This document shows positions 1-10,769 of a stretch of DNA of 64,000 bases, one piece after another. The translations under genes and the position numbers were made by a program. Within the stretch, counting starts at the first letter, position 1, and each line of letters opens with the position of its first letter. This stretch comes from Marsupella aquatica (Eukaryota; Marchantiophyta), in the NCBI GenBank assembly GCA_973895155.1, contig OZ316892.1, positions 620,001-684,000 of the forward strand, given 5' to 3'. The notes below the pieces were generated by a model. It saw only the letters and a program-made list of their open reading frames with translations. It was not told the DNA's origin and made no database searches.

Positions 1-70
1 ACCATTGTGTGCATTCAAAGACATCATTCATTATTGTGAACTGAGTGTTTTTGGGTTGGATGATCTTACA

Positions 71-2081
71 ATGTCGAGGTCAATCATTCTGACGCGTCCG
101 TCTACCGGTGACCTTGTATCCATTCCATTGTCGGCCAATGACGTATACAAGCAAGTTAGTGAGAATTATCTCTGTGGGCGCTTTGGTTTGGATTTGAACG
201 ACATTGAGGACATTTTGGAGGAGGGAAACGGCGATGAAACCTCTAATTTCACTGCTTCTTTTGATGTTGATGACGGGATTCATTTTTGGCACCTGAATGC
301 AGGAATTCGGTATTCTATTGTCATTCGAAAACCAGTCGCATCCGATCTCCCATCTTCATCCAAACCCTTTGTTGATGTTGTCTTGCTTTCAGATAGCGAC
401 GATGATGGACCTTCTGGTTTGCCTAAGCGTAGTGCTAAACCCCCTCACACAGTTGTTAAACAGGAGGTTACCCCTGTTAAACAGGAGGTTACAGCAATTT
501 TTACCAAAAATTCCATTGTGTATCAGAGAAGTGCAATGGATACCATTCTCAAGTCAACTGGTTCCAGTGAAATCTCGAGGTTCATCGCGGCTGGGGACTT
601 CTGCCATGAACAAGTTGGCTGTTTGCCAAAGAAATACAATGGAAATATTGTATTCGAGTTGCCTCCTGCGGGAGCTCTTTCAAAGGGGTCACGTCTACGC
701 AACATGGACCGGTCAAAGGATTGCTACATTTGGACCAGAATATTTCCTACATCAGCTAATGTTCATCCCAAGAAATATTGGGAATTTGGTAAAGTAACAT
801 GCACTGGTTCCATTGAGTGTAGGAATAATACTTGCGACTATTTTCGACGGAAGCAAAGGAGGAACCAGAAGGCCTGGGGTGGAACCCCCAAACTTGGCGG
901 GCAACATCGTGTTGGCTCCTTCATTGACGAAGGTGGAGTTGTTTGCCAATTTTGTGATCAAGTTCCGTTTTGTGTCCAATCCTGTCCAACAAGGTTATTT
1001 TACATGTACCCTCAGGTTCTAGTTGACTCAGAAACCTGTACTCACATGTCCCGCTTGGCAATTCATATGGGGATCCACAACCATCCTTCAAGAAAGGTGT
1101 TTTCTCGGAGCGCAGAGAAGATTGTTGAGGAGGTTATCAAAAAGAAATTGGAAGGAAATCCAATTTTCACCCCTGCTGGTGTAAAAAATGTGGCGACAGG
1201 GTCCTTTGTAAAGTCCTTGTGTGAAAGTGTGGAAGATATTCAAGATATTGAAGAAACAGAGATATTTGAGTCGCTCATGGTAGTTTCCACACCCCAGAAG
1301 TTTGCGTCCCTCTTTCGTAGTGTTAGACAGGACCAGAAAGGTCGAGGTGAACTTGATTTTCTTGTTCGGTATCAAAGAAAGAAATATCAACATGCCATTT
1401 CTCCAAAGGTACCTCCTACCAGGTCAAGGATCTCAAGAAGACCGTCCTCACATATTCAAGATGACTTCGGTCGGCCATGGATCAGGCGTCGATCTTTTGA
1501 GACAAATGCAACCTGGTGGAAGTCTCGAAGGTGCTTGGGTAAGTTTTGATGTGATGAAACAACTCACAAAAGACTGGGTTACTTTTAGTGCGCATATTTA
1601 TGATCACAACTATCGCACTTTGTGTACCTTATTTACCTGCGAACTAAAAGCAGAGGATACAGAGTCGTTCGAGAAGGCTTGGAGACTAATGATTGAGGTG
1701 TCCAAGGAGAATGGATTAGAAAATCCGATTATTCATGGATTCATGGCGGACAATGCTCAAGCTGGTTGGTTGGCAATCCGAAATGTCTTTTTTGGAGGGC
1801 ATCCAAACCCAAAGCGTGAGCGAACTGACGCATTCCATTTCTACCAAGCCTTCCATCGCCATTCAGTTGAAGGAGTGATTGAAGAGAGTCAAGCAGAGCA
1901 TCGTAGGCTTTGGGATAAGATGCGAAATGCCCCCACGTTTGTAGAGGCTTACAGAATTTCAAGGGAGATTGCTTTGTGGTGGCAGTCGAGTAACTGTGTC
2001 CCGGGGAAGCTCCGGATGCTCCAAAGTTGGATTTCACGGTGGGTCGTCAGGTGGAGGCAATGGGGAAATTTTATTCGTTTG
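71..2081 (+). pseudogene. MULE transposase, DNA-binding and DDE portions (frameshifted)
   Basis: Transposase of the Mutator-like superfamily, which cuts and moves its element. The first frame runs from ATG 71 to 1549. It carries an acidic linker and then a Cys/His cluster (about 800-1090: CTGSIEC, CDYF, VCQFC, CTHM, ending GIHNHP) resembling the WRKY/GCM1-type zinc fingers known from MULE transposases. The second frame (1302-2081) carries the catalytic part, with FDVMKQL, IYDHNYRTL and GFMADNAQAGW. The switch between frames falls near 1370-1420, so one protein needs a frameshift or an unseen intron. A GT at 2082 gives a phase-0 splice donor. A third frame near 2010-2081 also looks protein-like, suggesting a second lesion. 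Family call is good; the exact exon structure is uncertain. Confidence 0.72.
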
Positions 2082-2371
2082 GTAAGTTAGTTTACTTTGC
2101 TTTCCGCTCTTTAGGTATTGTTGTGCTATATTCTCATTACAAAATGTTTGTATCCATATTCAAATATTACAATACCATAGCATCCTTTAATACTAGCGCC
2201 TAGTGCTATCATTTATTCAAACTGTCATATGACACAATACGACGCAATAAGTTGTTCCTTAATGGACAGTGCCAATTTTTACTTCTAGGTACGTACAGAC
2301 TCCACTTCACTAGCGCCCGACGCTAGTGTTTTCTTGTTGCGTAACAGACAATTTATTCTATGTAATTGCAG
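2082..2371 (+). other. Probable phase-0 intron of the MULE ORF with two TAGCGCC palindromes
   Basis: It starts GTAAGTTAG and ends TTGCAG, and both flanking coding pieces are in phase 0. It holds two copies of an imperfect palindrome, TAGCGCCTAGTGCTA (2194-2208) and TAGCGCCCGACGCTA (2311-2325), 117 bp apart. The same motif pair recurs at 6952 and 7062. Confidence 0.5.
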
Positions 2372-3313
2372 AACAAGAGTGTCGAAGAAGGGGCTAAGAT
2401 TCCTAATTGTACAGGATCAGAGTTCGTGCACGCAAGTATGAAAGCATGGGTAATGAAGAAAAAGGTTGGCCTCTTTGAGGCATGTGAAATGGACCAAAAT
2501 TAAGCTATTTCTCAGGTTGCTACTTACACTGCGTATTGGAAAGGGTTGCATAGAGGAAAAGGTCCCACAATTTGGGAACTCGCTTTCCGATCAGCGGACC
2601 AGGCAGGCTCCCCCAAGTTGTATGAAGATGCAATGATTATGCTACTGTCCAATGCTGTCGAGTTTGACTTGGAGAGACGTGCACCTCTCAATGGAGACGT
2701 TGTCACCAAATCTTTGAAGAGGAAAGGACATGCATCTGGGAATATCTCGCCACAAGACTCCCATAGGCATGATAAAATCCTTGTCACCTCGCCCAATACT
2801 AGATCGATGAAAAGGAAGAATCTTAATCGCACGACGTTTGATGCTATCCCTGGCCCCACGCCTCAAGTTAATCCTGTTGTTAATCTGTCTGGAAGTGACA
2901 TTTTGGGCGGTGGAGAAGATGTCGATTTCAATACCCCTCCTGCTCGAGACCGAATGCGTTCAACGAGGCTTCCCCAGACTGCTCCCTCCGTGCTTCAGCA
3001 TCCGTTACAAGAGTGTCCTGTCCGTGAGACTGAGGTTGCTCCAGCTACATGGCAATTACGTCAAACTTCAAAATTTGGCGCTGGTCCTCAGTGCAACGGA
3101 TCATTTTCCCATAATTCTGAAAGAGACGAGTGTCGCAATCACATGAAAAAAGTTGGATTTCCCTCACCACATGGTGTTATCGGCGTTGTTGTCAAAGGAC
3201 AACGCATTTTCAAGGGGGAACCCATAACCGAAATGATTTGGTTTTGCCCAAACAATACATGTTACAGAAGCCGCCCGCGTCGAGGTGTATTGAACCTGCC
3301 CCCTGTGGACTAG
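2372..3313 (+). pseudogene. MULE transposase C-terminal portion, with a possible 51-nt intron
   Basis: This continues the transposase frame from the splice acceptor at 2371. The reading frame is open from 2372, meets TAA near 2501, and reopens in the same frame from 2516 to 3313. Removing 2465-2515 (GT...AG, 51 nt, a multiple of three) deletes the stop and joins AWVMKKK to VATYTAYWKGLHRGKG, which reads as natural protein. The rest is a basic, low-complexity linker ending in a cysteine-containing tail (CPNNTCYRSR). No SWIM finger is present here, although MULE transposases usually carry one after the DDE domain; a SWIM-like piece lies 3 kb downstream. It may be a very short intron or simply a nonsense mutation. 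Confidence 0.5.
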
Positions 3314-6182
3314 CTCAAAATAGGGTATGTAAGAAACTCATCATTTTTTTGCTTTTTGTACAAGGATAGTAAGAAATACATTTTAGCATTAGTAAAGTAC
3401 TTAGGGTTTGCAACCCTAAGTCATTAAGGAAGGATAGTAGGGAATCATGGAAGAGAAAAATATGTTGTTCTAAGAAGATGTAAAGGGATAAGTGAGGTCT
3501 TTATGGTAGGGCAGCAAATATTCTTTCCTTAGTTAGGATAGGCGACTAAGTCGGGACCGGAAAATGACCCAACACCTGACATCTCATTTTTGGCTAATAT
3601 TTCTCCCATGGGTGCGGGGAGGTCCCTAGGGAACCCTGAAAAATTATGAAGTGAAGTAGGGTCTCAACCTAGGAATTGTGAGTATTTTGGCTGAACTTAA
3701 AATAACCATCTAGCGGGTCCCGGAGAAATTAGCCAAGGGGTAGATATTTTTGGTTCGAGGTTAAAATTGGGTATAGTATAGCCCATAATATCCCTTGAAA
3801 GTCTAAGAAGTAGTTTATCAACTTTGGTTAGTTTTTGGGAGCACCTCAAAGATTGGGAAAAGTAATGCAACCTATAGATATGGGCAAACTTAGGTATTTT
3901 TAGAAAAGTCAGTGCGGGGTATTTAGTGCGTTTGACAAATTCAGGAGGGAGTCCTATGTCCAAGGATCCCATAACTATGCTCAGAAGTTCTTTTAGACCT
4001 ATGAGTGATTTTTGGCATGGCTTTAAAAAGGGCTAGTACAAAGTTTTCTCCCGCGAGAGAACCAAATTGTTTCTAAGTGTGGAAACGCGACGACGCGGCT
4101 GCGACGAGGCTAGCACGAGGCAGGAAGGAGTCTAAGCACGAGGGCGGCTGCGAGTTGAGTGATTAGACTATGAAATCACATGGTGGAAAATCTATGGTGG
4201 GCTATTGTTGCTCCAGCACGAGATCGGTTAACTTAGGCAATGTGAAATTGATGCAGCAGCTATCTAGTAAACGTGATCTCTGCCTGGATGCTAACAAATT
4301 GAGAAAGGGCAGGCACTACATAGGCTATAGAGCTTGCTGCCAAGGAAATGTGGATGTTGCTGGCTGATTCACTCTACTGGCTGATTCAATGTGCTGGCTG
4401 ATTCAATCTGCGGGTAGGTAAGCTTGTGCTGAGTAAATTCAAAAGAGAATGGCTGGCAATTGAGAATCCATGTGTTGAGCATTGATCAGCTGCTGCAATT
4501 TACAGTAGTTGTGAGCTATGGCTACTCCTGAGAAAATCAATCACAATCCAGCCCAACAATTAGAAGAGACTCAGTCATAAATCAGAGGAGAAGCTACTGC
4601 AAAAATCAGTCAAGCAATTAGTCAAGGAATCATCCTCAAATCAGCTGCACAATCAGGCACGATGCTAAGCTCTATAGCTTCTGGAAAGACTGGACCTTAT
4701 GAGGAACTCTCTCAGGTCGACACCTGGTATACACATAAGTGTAAACCGGGACCTATGACAGTGTAATTCGGAGCCCTTTTGCACACAAGGGATTGAGAGA
4801 AGGAAAATGCCATAACTTGAGCTAGGGGCATCCGTTGGGGCCCATATTTTTTGTGCCGATTCAAGGGAAGGTAAAGCATCGTTGAGTGAAGGTAGAAACC
4901 CAGGAAAAGAAATACCCAGAGATGTTTTAAACCGTCGCCATGGGGGGTCCCACTAGCTTGCAAACAGGAGCTGCCAAGGGGGAATGAATACCAGATGTAG
5001 GGCCAAACACTTTGGGTACCCATACCACTTTAGTAAGGCTCTAGGGAAGGGTACTTACCTTTGGTCGAAGGTGCAAGGCCATCAAGTTAATAGAAGTGAG
5101 TATAGAGGGTAGTTTGCTTAGGGTAGTATAAGGGGTACAAGTCAAATAAGGCCAACTTTGACTAGGCATAACTTTGGACTCAAGTACTCTTTTTGCGAGC
5201 TTTCAAGTGCGTTGGAAAGCTGATGAAGAGGACCATAAGTGGGAGCAGGTTTGGAGGTCAAAGCATGCAACTCATGTGTGGCATATTCCAGGGCTTGGAA
5301 GGAGTCAAGCAATAGGTTGTAGAGTGAGCTATGAACTATAGTTTGGACTTGGTGTGTTAGGAGGACTTGGGGGAGGTATAGTTGGACCCCAGGTCAAGCT
5401 TGGTGTGGTGTGAAAGGAGAAGAGTATATAAGGTGGAAGATTTCATTTGTTGAGGACCAGAAGTCTCATTCTTAAGTGTAAGCTCTACCTTGCAAGTTGG
5501 GGCTAAGATTGAGAAGGGGAAGGAGGTCCATGCTTAGTGTGGAGAGTGTGTAGTGACCTTTTATGTAAGGATTGAGTATACAATAAAAGGATTCTTCCAA
5601 TCTTCATTGTGACCACTAAGTGTGACTAAATGTGAAGTGTTTGAGAGCAAGAGAAGAGTCCATGCTAGGATGCAATCTTGGTCTAATCGTGAAGGGAATG
5701 TGCTGGTACACAACCAAGGCCAGGGAGGCAAGGTTAAGGTGGAGCACTACTTTGGGGTTTAGAGATGATTGTATCTTGAGGGTGGAAAGTACCTTGCTTT
5801 GTGTGAGAACCAAGAGGAAGAGTTCTTTGCAAGAAGAGTTTTTCTAGAGCTCAAGGGGGTGTGTGGACCCAAACCAAGGCCAGGGGGGCAAGGTTAAGGG
5901 GTAACACTACCTTGAGGATCTTGAGGGGACTTAAGCTTGAAGAGAAAAGTACTTGGGGTTCTTGGGTGTTTGTTTTAGGGTCTACTCTAAGGTGACAGCT
6001 TGGAGTGGATATCCCCCTTGCTAATCCTTGGAGTAGAGGAGAGAGAAAGAGTGGGAGTGCAAAAGTAGTCAAGGTGACTACCTCTCTAGAAGTGGAGAGT
6101 TGAAACTACTTGTGTATGGTGTACTTAGACCTTGCATGCACATTTCAGAAGTTTTGTCAATCCTTTGTGACCCTGGTATGAC
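3314..6182. other. Noncoding, LTR-retrotransposon-like DNA between MULE pieces
   Basis: No protein-coding gene is recognised. The stretch has LTR-like features: the phrase GTGCGTTGGAAAGC near 5208 that recurs in the 1.5 kb element at 8657, a TATA-like TATATAAGG at 5425-5433, and an AATAAA at 5582-5587. Around 5711-5750 and 5871-5910 a 40-bp segment repeats at a spacing of 160 bp. It may be a solo LTR plus leader inserted between two MULE fragments, but I could not fix its ends or a target-site duplication. Confidence 0.4.
4360..4410. repeat. 17-bp minisatellite, three units
   Basis: CTGGCTGATTCA starts at 4360, 4377 and 4394, each time followed by a variable 5-bp tail, giving three units with a 17-bp period. 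Confidence 0.75.
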
Positions 6183-6849
6183 ATGGAGCAAGTATTAGGT
6201 AGTTTTTTAGGGGAAAAGATGCTTAAGCTCCTTGACAAGTGTTTGACACCCCCTTTCCCTGATGTGCTTTCCGTTTTGAAAGGGACAAATGTTTCGGAAG
6301 ACGAGCTGCAATATCTTCTTGACAACGGAATCTCCCTAGTGCGCGGAAATGAACATACAACTAGACCCCCATCAGATTTTGATCTTCGAATCAATGTCAA
6401 TATCTTTCCAGAACATGTGAATCTTCTCGAACCCAATGTTCGTCTCCGAAGCCGGAATGGGAGGAATACGGTTCCTTGGTCAAATCTTACCCAGGTGTCA
6501 CATGAACATAATTGCTTCTGCAAAAAAAGAGACGATGTCCATTCAGGAAGAGTGGGATGTTGTGATTGGGAATGCATGGGGAAAGCAGTTTAAGGTGCAA
6601 ACGCACGAAAATATGCGGACGCCAAATTGTTACTTTGTTCAAATTTGCATTTTCCCCACTTGCTCGTGTGAGGATTTCTACCGGCGGCATTCTCGGAAAC
6701 ATCCATATATGCCTTGCAAAAATTTGTATTGGATTTTCCTTACCGTTTTCAAACTAGACGTTGAGGAATCTACATTGACCAGCCAACCAATTCTCACTGT
6801 TGGAGAGGTTCGGCTCATATTAGAGAGGCAAAATGCTCATGGTTTATAG
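6183..6849 (+). pseudogene. MULE transposase fragment with SWIM-like zinc finger
   Basis: Two overlapping frames (6183-6593 and 6436-6849) together read as the part of a MULE transposase between the DDE domain and the C terminus. The second frame holds CSCEDF at its residues 76-81 and PCKNLYWIF at 93-101. This fits a SWIM finger (C-x-C ... C-x-H) except that the final His is Asn. The frame change inside the overlap makes it a relic. It lies in the same orientation as the MULE ORF at 71-3313 and could be the missing middle of that element or a piece of a related copy. Confidence 0.55.
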
Positions 6850-7427
6850 CATGAATCATGATGATGTAGGTTGTATTATTGGTCCAAACGGTTATATTGA
6901 TTTTGTCATATGTCAACGGTATAGTGTTATTTATGTCGCGTCATGTTTTGTTAGCGCCAGGCGCTGATAATTTTGTCGTTTAGGCTACACCGTTAAATAT
7001 CATCGTGTTGTGCTTGATGTTCTCAATGCCAACTATTTGTTTCCTAAAATACCAATAAGATAGCGCCAGATGCTAGTCAAGACGTTCGCTTTTATTACCA
7101 TATAATACCATAAAGTTTTGGGCTGCGTTCATTTCGTATTATTTTTATATATTTTGTTGCCGATTGTGGTGGGACCTACCATTTTTGTGCGCATTCCTTG
7201 ACATTTTTATGTATGCTCGCCCTTGTTTGTGTTGGGATATGAGGTTCAATTATTATGTGGTTCAGCGATTCATGACAAGGTATCCTCCCTCACCGCAATG
7301 GACTAACTCCAACTTAAACAATTCTAAACTCCTGATTGTGTGTTCTTTCCCATGGTACAAGATGTTTTTTCCTGGTAACAGCATAAGGCAAACAGGAAAA
7401 GTATTTGTTGTTTGCCTGTTTGCTGTC
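6850..7427. other. Noncoding stretch with two TAGCGCC palindromes
   Basis: AT-rich DNA. TAGCGCCAGGCGCT (6952-6965) and TAGCGCCAGATGCTA (7062-7076) lie 110 bp apart, echoing the pair in the MULE intron at 2194 and 2311. No gene is recognised; the right part may include decayed 3' sequence of the Harbinger transposase on the minus strand. Confidence 0.5.
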
Positions 7428-7925
7428 TCAGTCGCTATACCTAGACATATGAAGAAGACACTGACCAGTGTAAAGGAAAAGGATTTTCCTTTGGTCACAA
7501 ATAACTTGCGTGTTAATCGAGTACCGACACTTTCTATCGTAGTAGCACTCTCCAGAATCCTCTGGCCGTTGGGAAAGTGGAATGAGAGTCCCATCAATGA
7601 GGCCCACACACCTTGGGAAGCCTCGCTTTGAAAACTCCTCTCATATCTTTTGTCTTTTAGTACGATGAGGCCATCTCAACTGGTCCTTCAATGCAGTTTC
7701 CATGGCAGTAAAACAACGAGTTGTGAAATTACAGAGAGATCCTGCACTAACTCCCCAAGTTGGAATGAGACAATTTAGACAAGCTCCATTGCCTTCATGT
7801 CCCAAACGATCCAAGGTAACAACTAGCTGCCATTCCACTGGAGCCTGTTCATATGGTGAATCATTGACAAAAACTGGATGATCCTCAATTAGGTGTACTA
7901 AAGCAAAGAAAGAGGCTTTGTCCAT
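7428..7925 (-). pseudogene. Older PIF/Harbinger (HARBI1-type) transposase, C-terminal relic
   Basis: On the minus strand one frame runs from 7925 to 7428 with an internal TGA at 7641-7643. It reads through MDKASFFALVHLIEDHPVF, the helical region, and then GFPRCVGLIDGTLIPL and CYYDRKCRYSINTQVICD. These are the hallmark first-Asp region (IDGT) and the YYDRKxRYS block of HARBI1/PIF nucleases. It ends at a second stop, before the remaining catalytic residues. The N-terminal half lies at 9434-9787, separated by a 1.5 kb insertion. This is a dead, degenerate element. Confidence 0.82.
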
Positions 7926-7928
7926 TCA

Positions 7929-9428
7929 AGTCACGAAACTCGACTACCTTAACACTTAGCTCCGGCGTCGTTGACTCCGACGCCCAGCTCCCTTATGGTC
8001 CAGGCCCGGATAGGCCATCCGGGGAGGGCTTAGCATGGGGAGACTTGTGGGCAATGAGACGTGGCACTAGCGAGGCAAGGAGCCAAGCTGGGGACACACA
8101 CTAAGGACTTGAACTAGCGGATAGTTGGTCGGGTCAAGGAGAAAGGGGCTGGGCTCAAGGATGACCGTCTGGACCTCTGGATGGACTTTGAATTCTAAGG
8201 GCTTGAGTGTGAGCTCCTCTTGGGCCCAAGGCCAATGGAGTTGACACCATGGGCAACGGACGCTGGGGGCACAAGTTAAAACCTGATCTGGGTTGGGCCG
8301 GTCGGGGGCCCCAAGCGGAAATGTGACCAGAGGGCCTAGGCATGAGCATTGGGTCGGCCCGATCACAACGGGCTAAGGCACTCCGCTTGTAGACGCCTAA
8401 CGAGAAAGTTATGGACGTTGCTAGTTGGTGGCGTGCCCATTATGCGCGATAGGATCCGGTTGGGGGCCAAATGTTTAGGGACCAAAGCTGGTCCGGGGGT
8501 GGTAGGTCTCCAGAAGCATATATGAGGGGAGTGGTGTCTCCCTAGGGGCTAAGGGCGAGCCAAAGTCGTGAGCCGCAGCTAAACCCTAAAGGAAACCGCC
8601 AAACGGAAATGACAATATCTTCCCAATGGGAAGTCCATTGGAGGACTTCTTGGGTGCGTTGGAAAGCTCTTGAGGAGGGCTCGCCCTCCTCAGCTCAGCT
8701 GGGTCTGGGGGTACCTTGGGTTCTCGGGGTTTGCGGGTGTTAACTCGTCTGCTTGCCAAATCCCGCCGAACAGCAGCCAAGCCGCGTTCAGTCTCTCAAG
8801 GGAGCTTGCGTTGGGGAGGCAAGGCCAAGTAGGTGCAGAGGTTGAGTTCCAAGAGTGTTTGGCCCCTAGGCCATCAGTGGCCAGGGGCAAACCGGGAGTT
8901 GGATGCTAGAGTCGGGGCCATTCTAGTCCCGGCGTGTTGGGACAAGCTTAGGACAAGCTTTAGGACAAGCTACTAATGCTATTTTGGGCCATGAGCATGT
9001 CTTGGGGTCAGGGTGGACAGTTAGTGATGGATAGGTACAAGGGGGAACCCGGGCCGCACCCAAGGAAGGAGCTATTCTAGACGAATAGTGGACGTGGGTT
9101 CTGGTTCCGGCTTATGGCATCGGGAGGACCTATCGTTGACCTATTTACCAACGTCTGTTGAGCTTGAGTTAAGATGCTAGACTTGGCGAGTTCTAGATCC
9201 TGAAGGGTTACTTACCGAGGTGCTTGGTTGCTTGTGCAGATAGTGAGGACCGTTGAGTAGCGGTAGTGTTAGAGAGCAAATATGACTTTGTATGGGAGGG
9301 GTCGCTGGCGGTGCAAGGGGGCACTAGGGTGCTTGCTCGAGATATTCCATGGAGGCGTTTGGGCACCAAAGGCACTTAGGCGCGAGTGTTGGGATTGGTG
9401 AGGGCGCTGGGTGGCAAGGTCCACCACT
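7929..9428. mobile_element. 1.5 kb element with AGT...ACT ends (copy 1, complete), probable solo LTR
   Basis: The ends are inferred from the interrupted Harbinger frame and from the second copy: AGTCAC at the left, CACCACT at the right. Flanking 5-bp target duplications are ATTCA (7924-7928) and ATTCG (9429-9433), one mismatch. It contains no long conserved ORF. A TATA-like CATATATGAG lies at 8517-8526, and GTGCGTTGGAAAGC, a phrase also present in the LTR-like DNA at 5208, lies at about 8655. A 5-bp duplication, a promoter-like core and no coding content fit a solo LTR, but the termini are not the usual TG...CA. The second copy is split between 16955-17552 and 32294-33153. Confidence 0.75.
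8517..8526 (+). promoter_or_regulatory. TATA-like box inside the 1.5 kb element
   Basis: CATATATGAG is conserved in the second copy at about 17517. If the element is an LTR, transcription would begin some 25-30 bp downstream, around 8545-8556, which is where the Harbinger composite later inserted in the other copy. Confidence 0.35.
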
Positions 9429-9433
9429 ATTCG

Positions 9434-9787
9434 GGTCATCTGCCTGAATAACAGATGTGGAAGTTTATAAAAAAACTGCAAGACAAACTCCCAAGATTTG
9501 ATGGTGATAGTCTTCTCAACAAAATATCTGGTGTTTTCCATCACATTGTACAACTCAAGAAGGTCATCTGAATTGCCCTCAAGGTCATACATGTCTGCTG
9601 TAGCCTCGGAGTCAGATGATGAATAAAAATCTTTGTTAGACGCACAGTTGACTGAGGGTGTTGTAGCATCACTCCAATCGCCTTCACTCCCGGTATGTAG
9701 TTCATCTTCACTAGAATTGTGCAATATTGTATTTAACATCAACATCACAGGCCACATTGCCCTTTGGCGATTAGACATTCGAGGCAT
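9434..9787 (-). pseudogene. Older Harbinger transposase, N-terminal relic
   Basis: The frame begins at ATG 9787 and runs to the edge of the 1.5 kb insertion. It starts MPRMSNRQRAMWP, has an acidic Ser/Asp-rich stretch, and ends SWEFVLQFFYKLPHLLFRQMTR. The next residues of the family pattern appear at 7925, where the sequence resumes with MDKASFF. Removing 7929-9428 plus one target duplication restores a continuous frame across the junction. That both proves the insertion and fixes its ends. Homology of this N-terminal part is by continuity and pattern only. Confidence 0.7.
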
Positions 9788-10031
9788 ATTTCTCCTTCAT
9801 GCACAGACAATGGACATGAGAAATTCAGACAATAGAGGTAACATTTACAGTGCATACATGTCACTGCATCTAAACATTTATTACACGTGAGAAAACTCAG
9901 TTGGGATGTACAAAATTCTGGATTACTGAACCCTACACTGCTAGGGTACGTATGCTACATTCACTGACAAATGCAATGCGGGTTGGTACAGAAAAACTGG
10001 TGATGCACAACATGGTAATGTGGGAATTGCA

Positions 10032-10672
10032 CTACACATCCTGGTCATTCAAATCCTGCAGGTTTAGTGCTTTAACAAGGTTACAATCAATTGCTTCTCT
10101 AACTGGCTTAACAGGAGTCTTCCCTTGGCTCGTGGAGGGTTCCTGTTGGGTATGAGCAAAGGACTTTGGAGTACCGTGCCCAGGATTGGATCTTTGTAGA
10201 GCCACATGGGGACGAGCATCCATAAAACATAGATGCTCAACCTTTATTTCATATTCAGCAACCGATAGCCAGATCTTCACTCTCGGACATGGTTGAGTGA
10301 GAGCCAGGAGGTATTGAAGCTGTTCAATCTCGTCCTGGCCTGAAAATTCTTGGGGAGTGCACCCCCATGAATATTGAGGCAACTTCCCACATCATGGCAT
10401 GGACAGCATCACAAATGCGGATATGAAATCTATAACTCATGCTAGGTGACAGATTGTGGTCACACTTTGGACCCTGATCAAGGGACTTCTTGCATGTCCC
10501 CCCACTCTTCAGCCTTCCAGGGCACAAGGCATACACAAAGTTTTGTGGATAAGGATTCTCAACTTCAAAATTCACTACCCAGGCTAGGCATGGATCAAAA
10601 GATACATTTTGACCACTGGCCCTACTCTCCTCCAACTCAGCAAGGGATGTCCAAAGACCCATCTTTTGCAAT
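10032..10672 (-). pseudogene. RPA1-like C-terminal OB-fold exon with one frameshift
   Basis: After an acceptor-like TAG at 10673-10675 the frame reads LQKMGLWTSLAELEES, then FVYALCPGRLKSGGTCKKS, GPKCDHNL and MSYRFHIRICD. It then shifts by one base in a run of five C (10362-10366) and continues GCTPQEFSGQDEIEQLQYL to 10032. The spacing of C..C..C..H/C residues followed by YRFHIRICDAVHAMMWEVASIFMG resembles the zinc-containing C-terminal OB fold of replication protein A large subunits. It may be a gene relic, part of a transposon, or intact with an assembly indel at the homopolymer. Upstream exons were not recognised. Confidence 0.5.
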
Positions 10673-10769
10673 CTACATACAGAAAGAACTGATTCTGGAA
10701 GTAATAACAGAGTTGGAATATAGTGTCAATTAATTTTACAAAGAGTTGAAGCTGAACAACAACTGAAAG

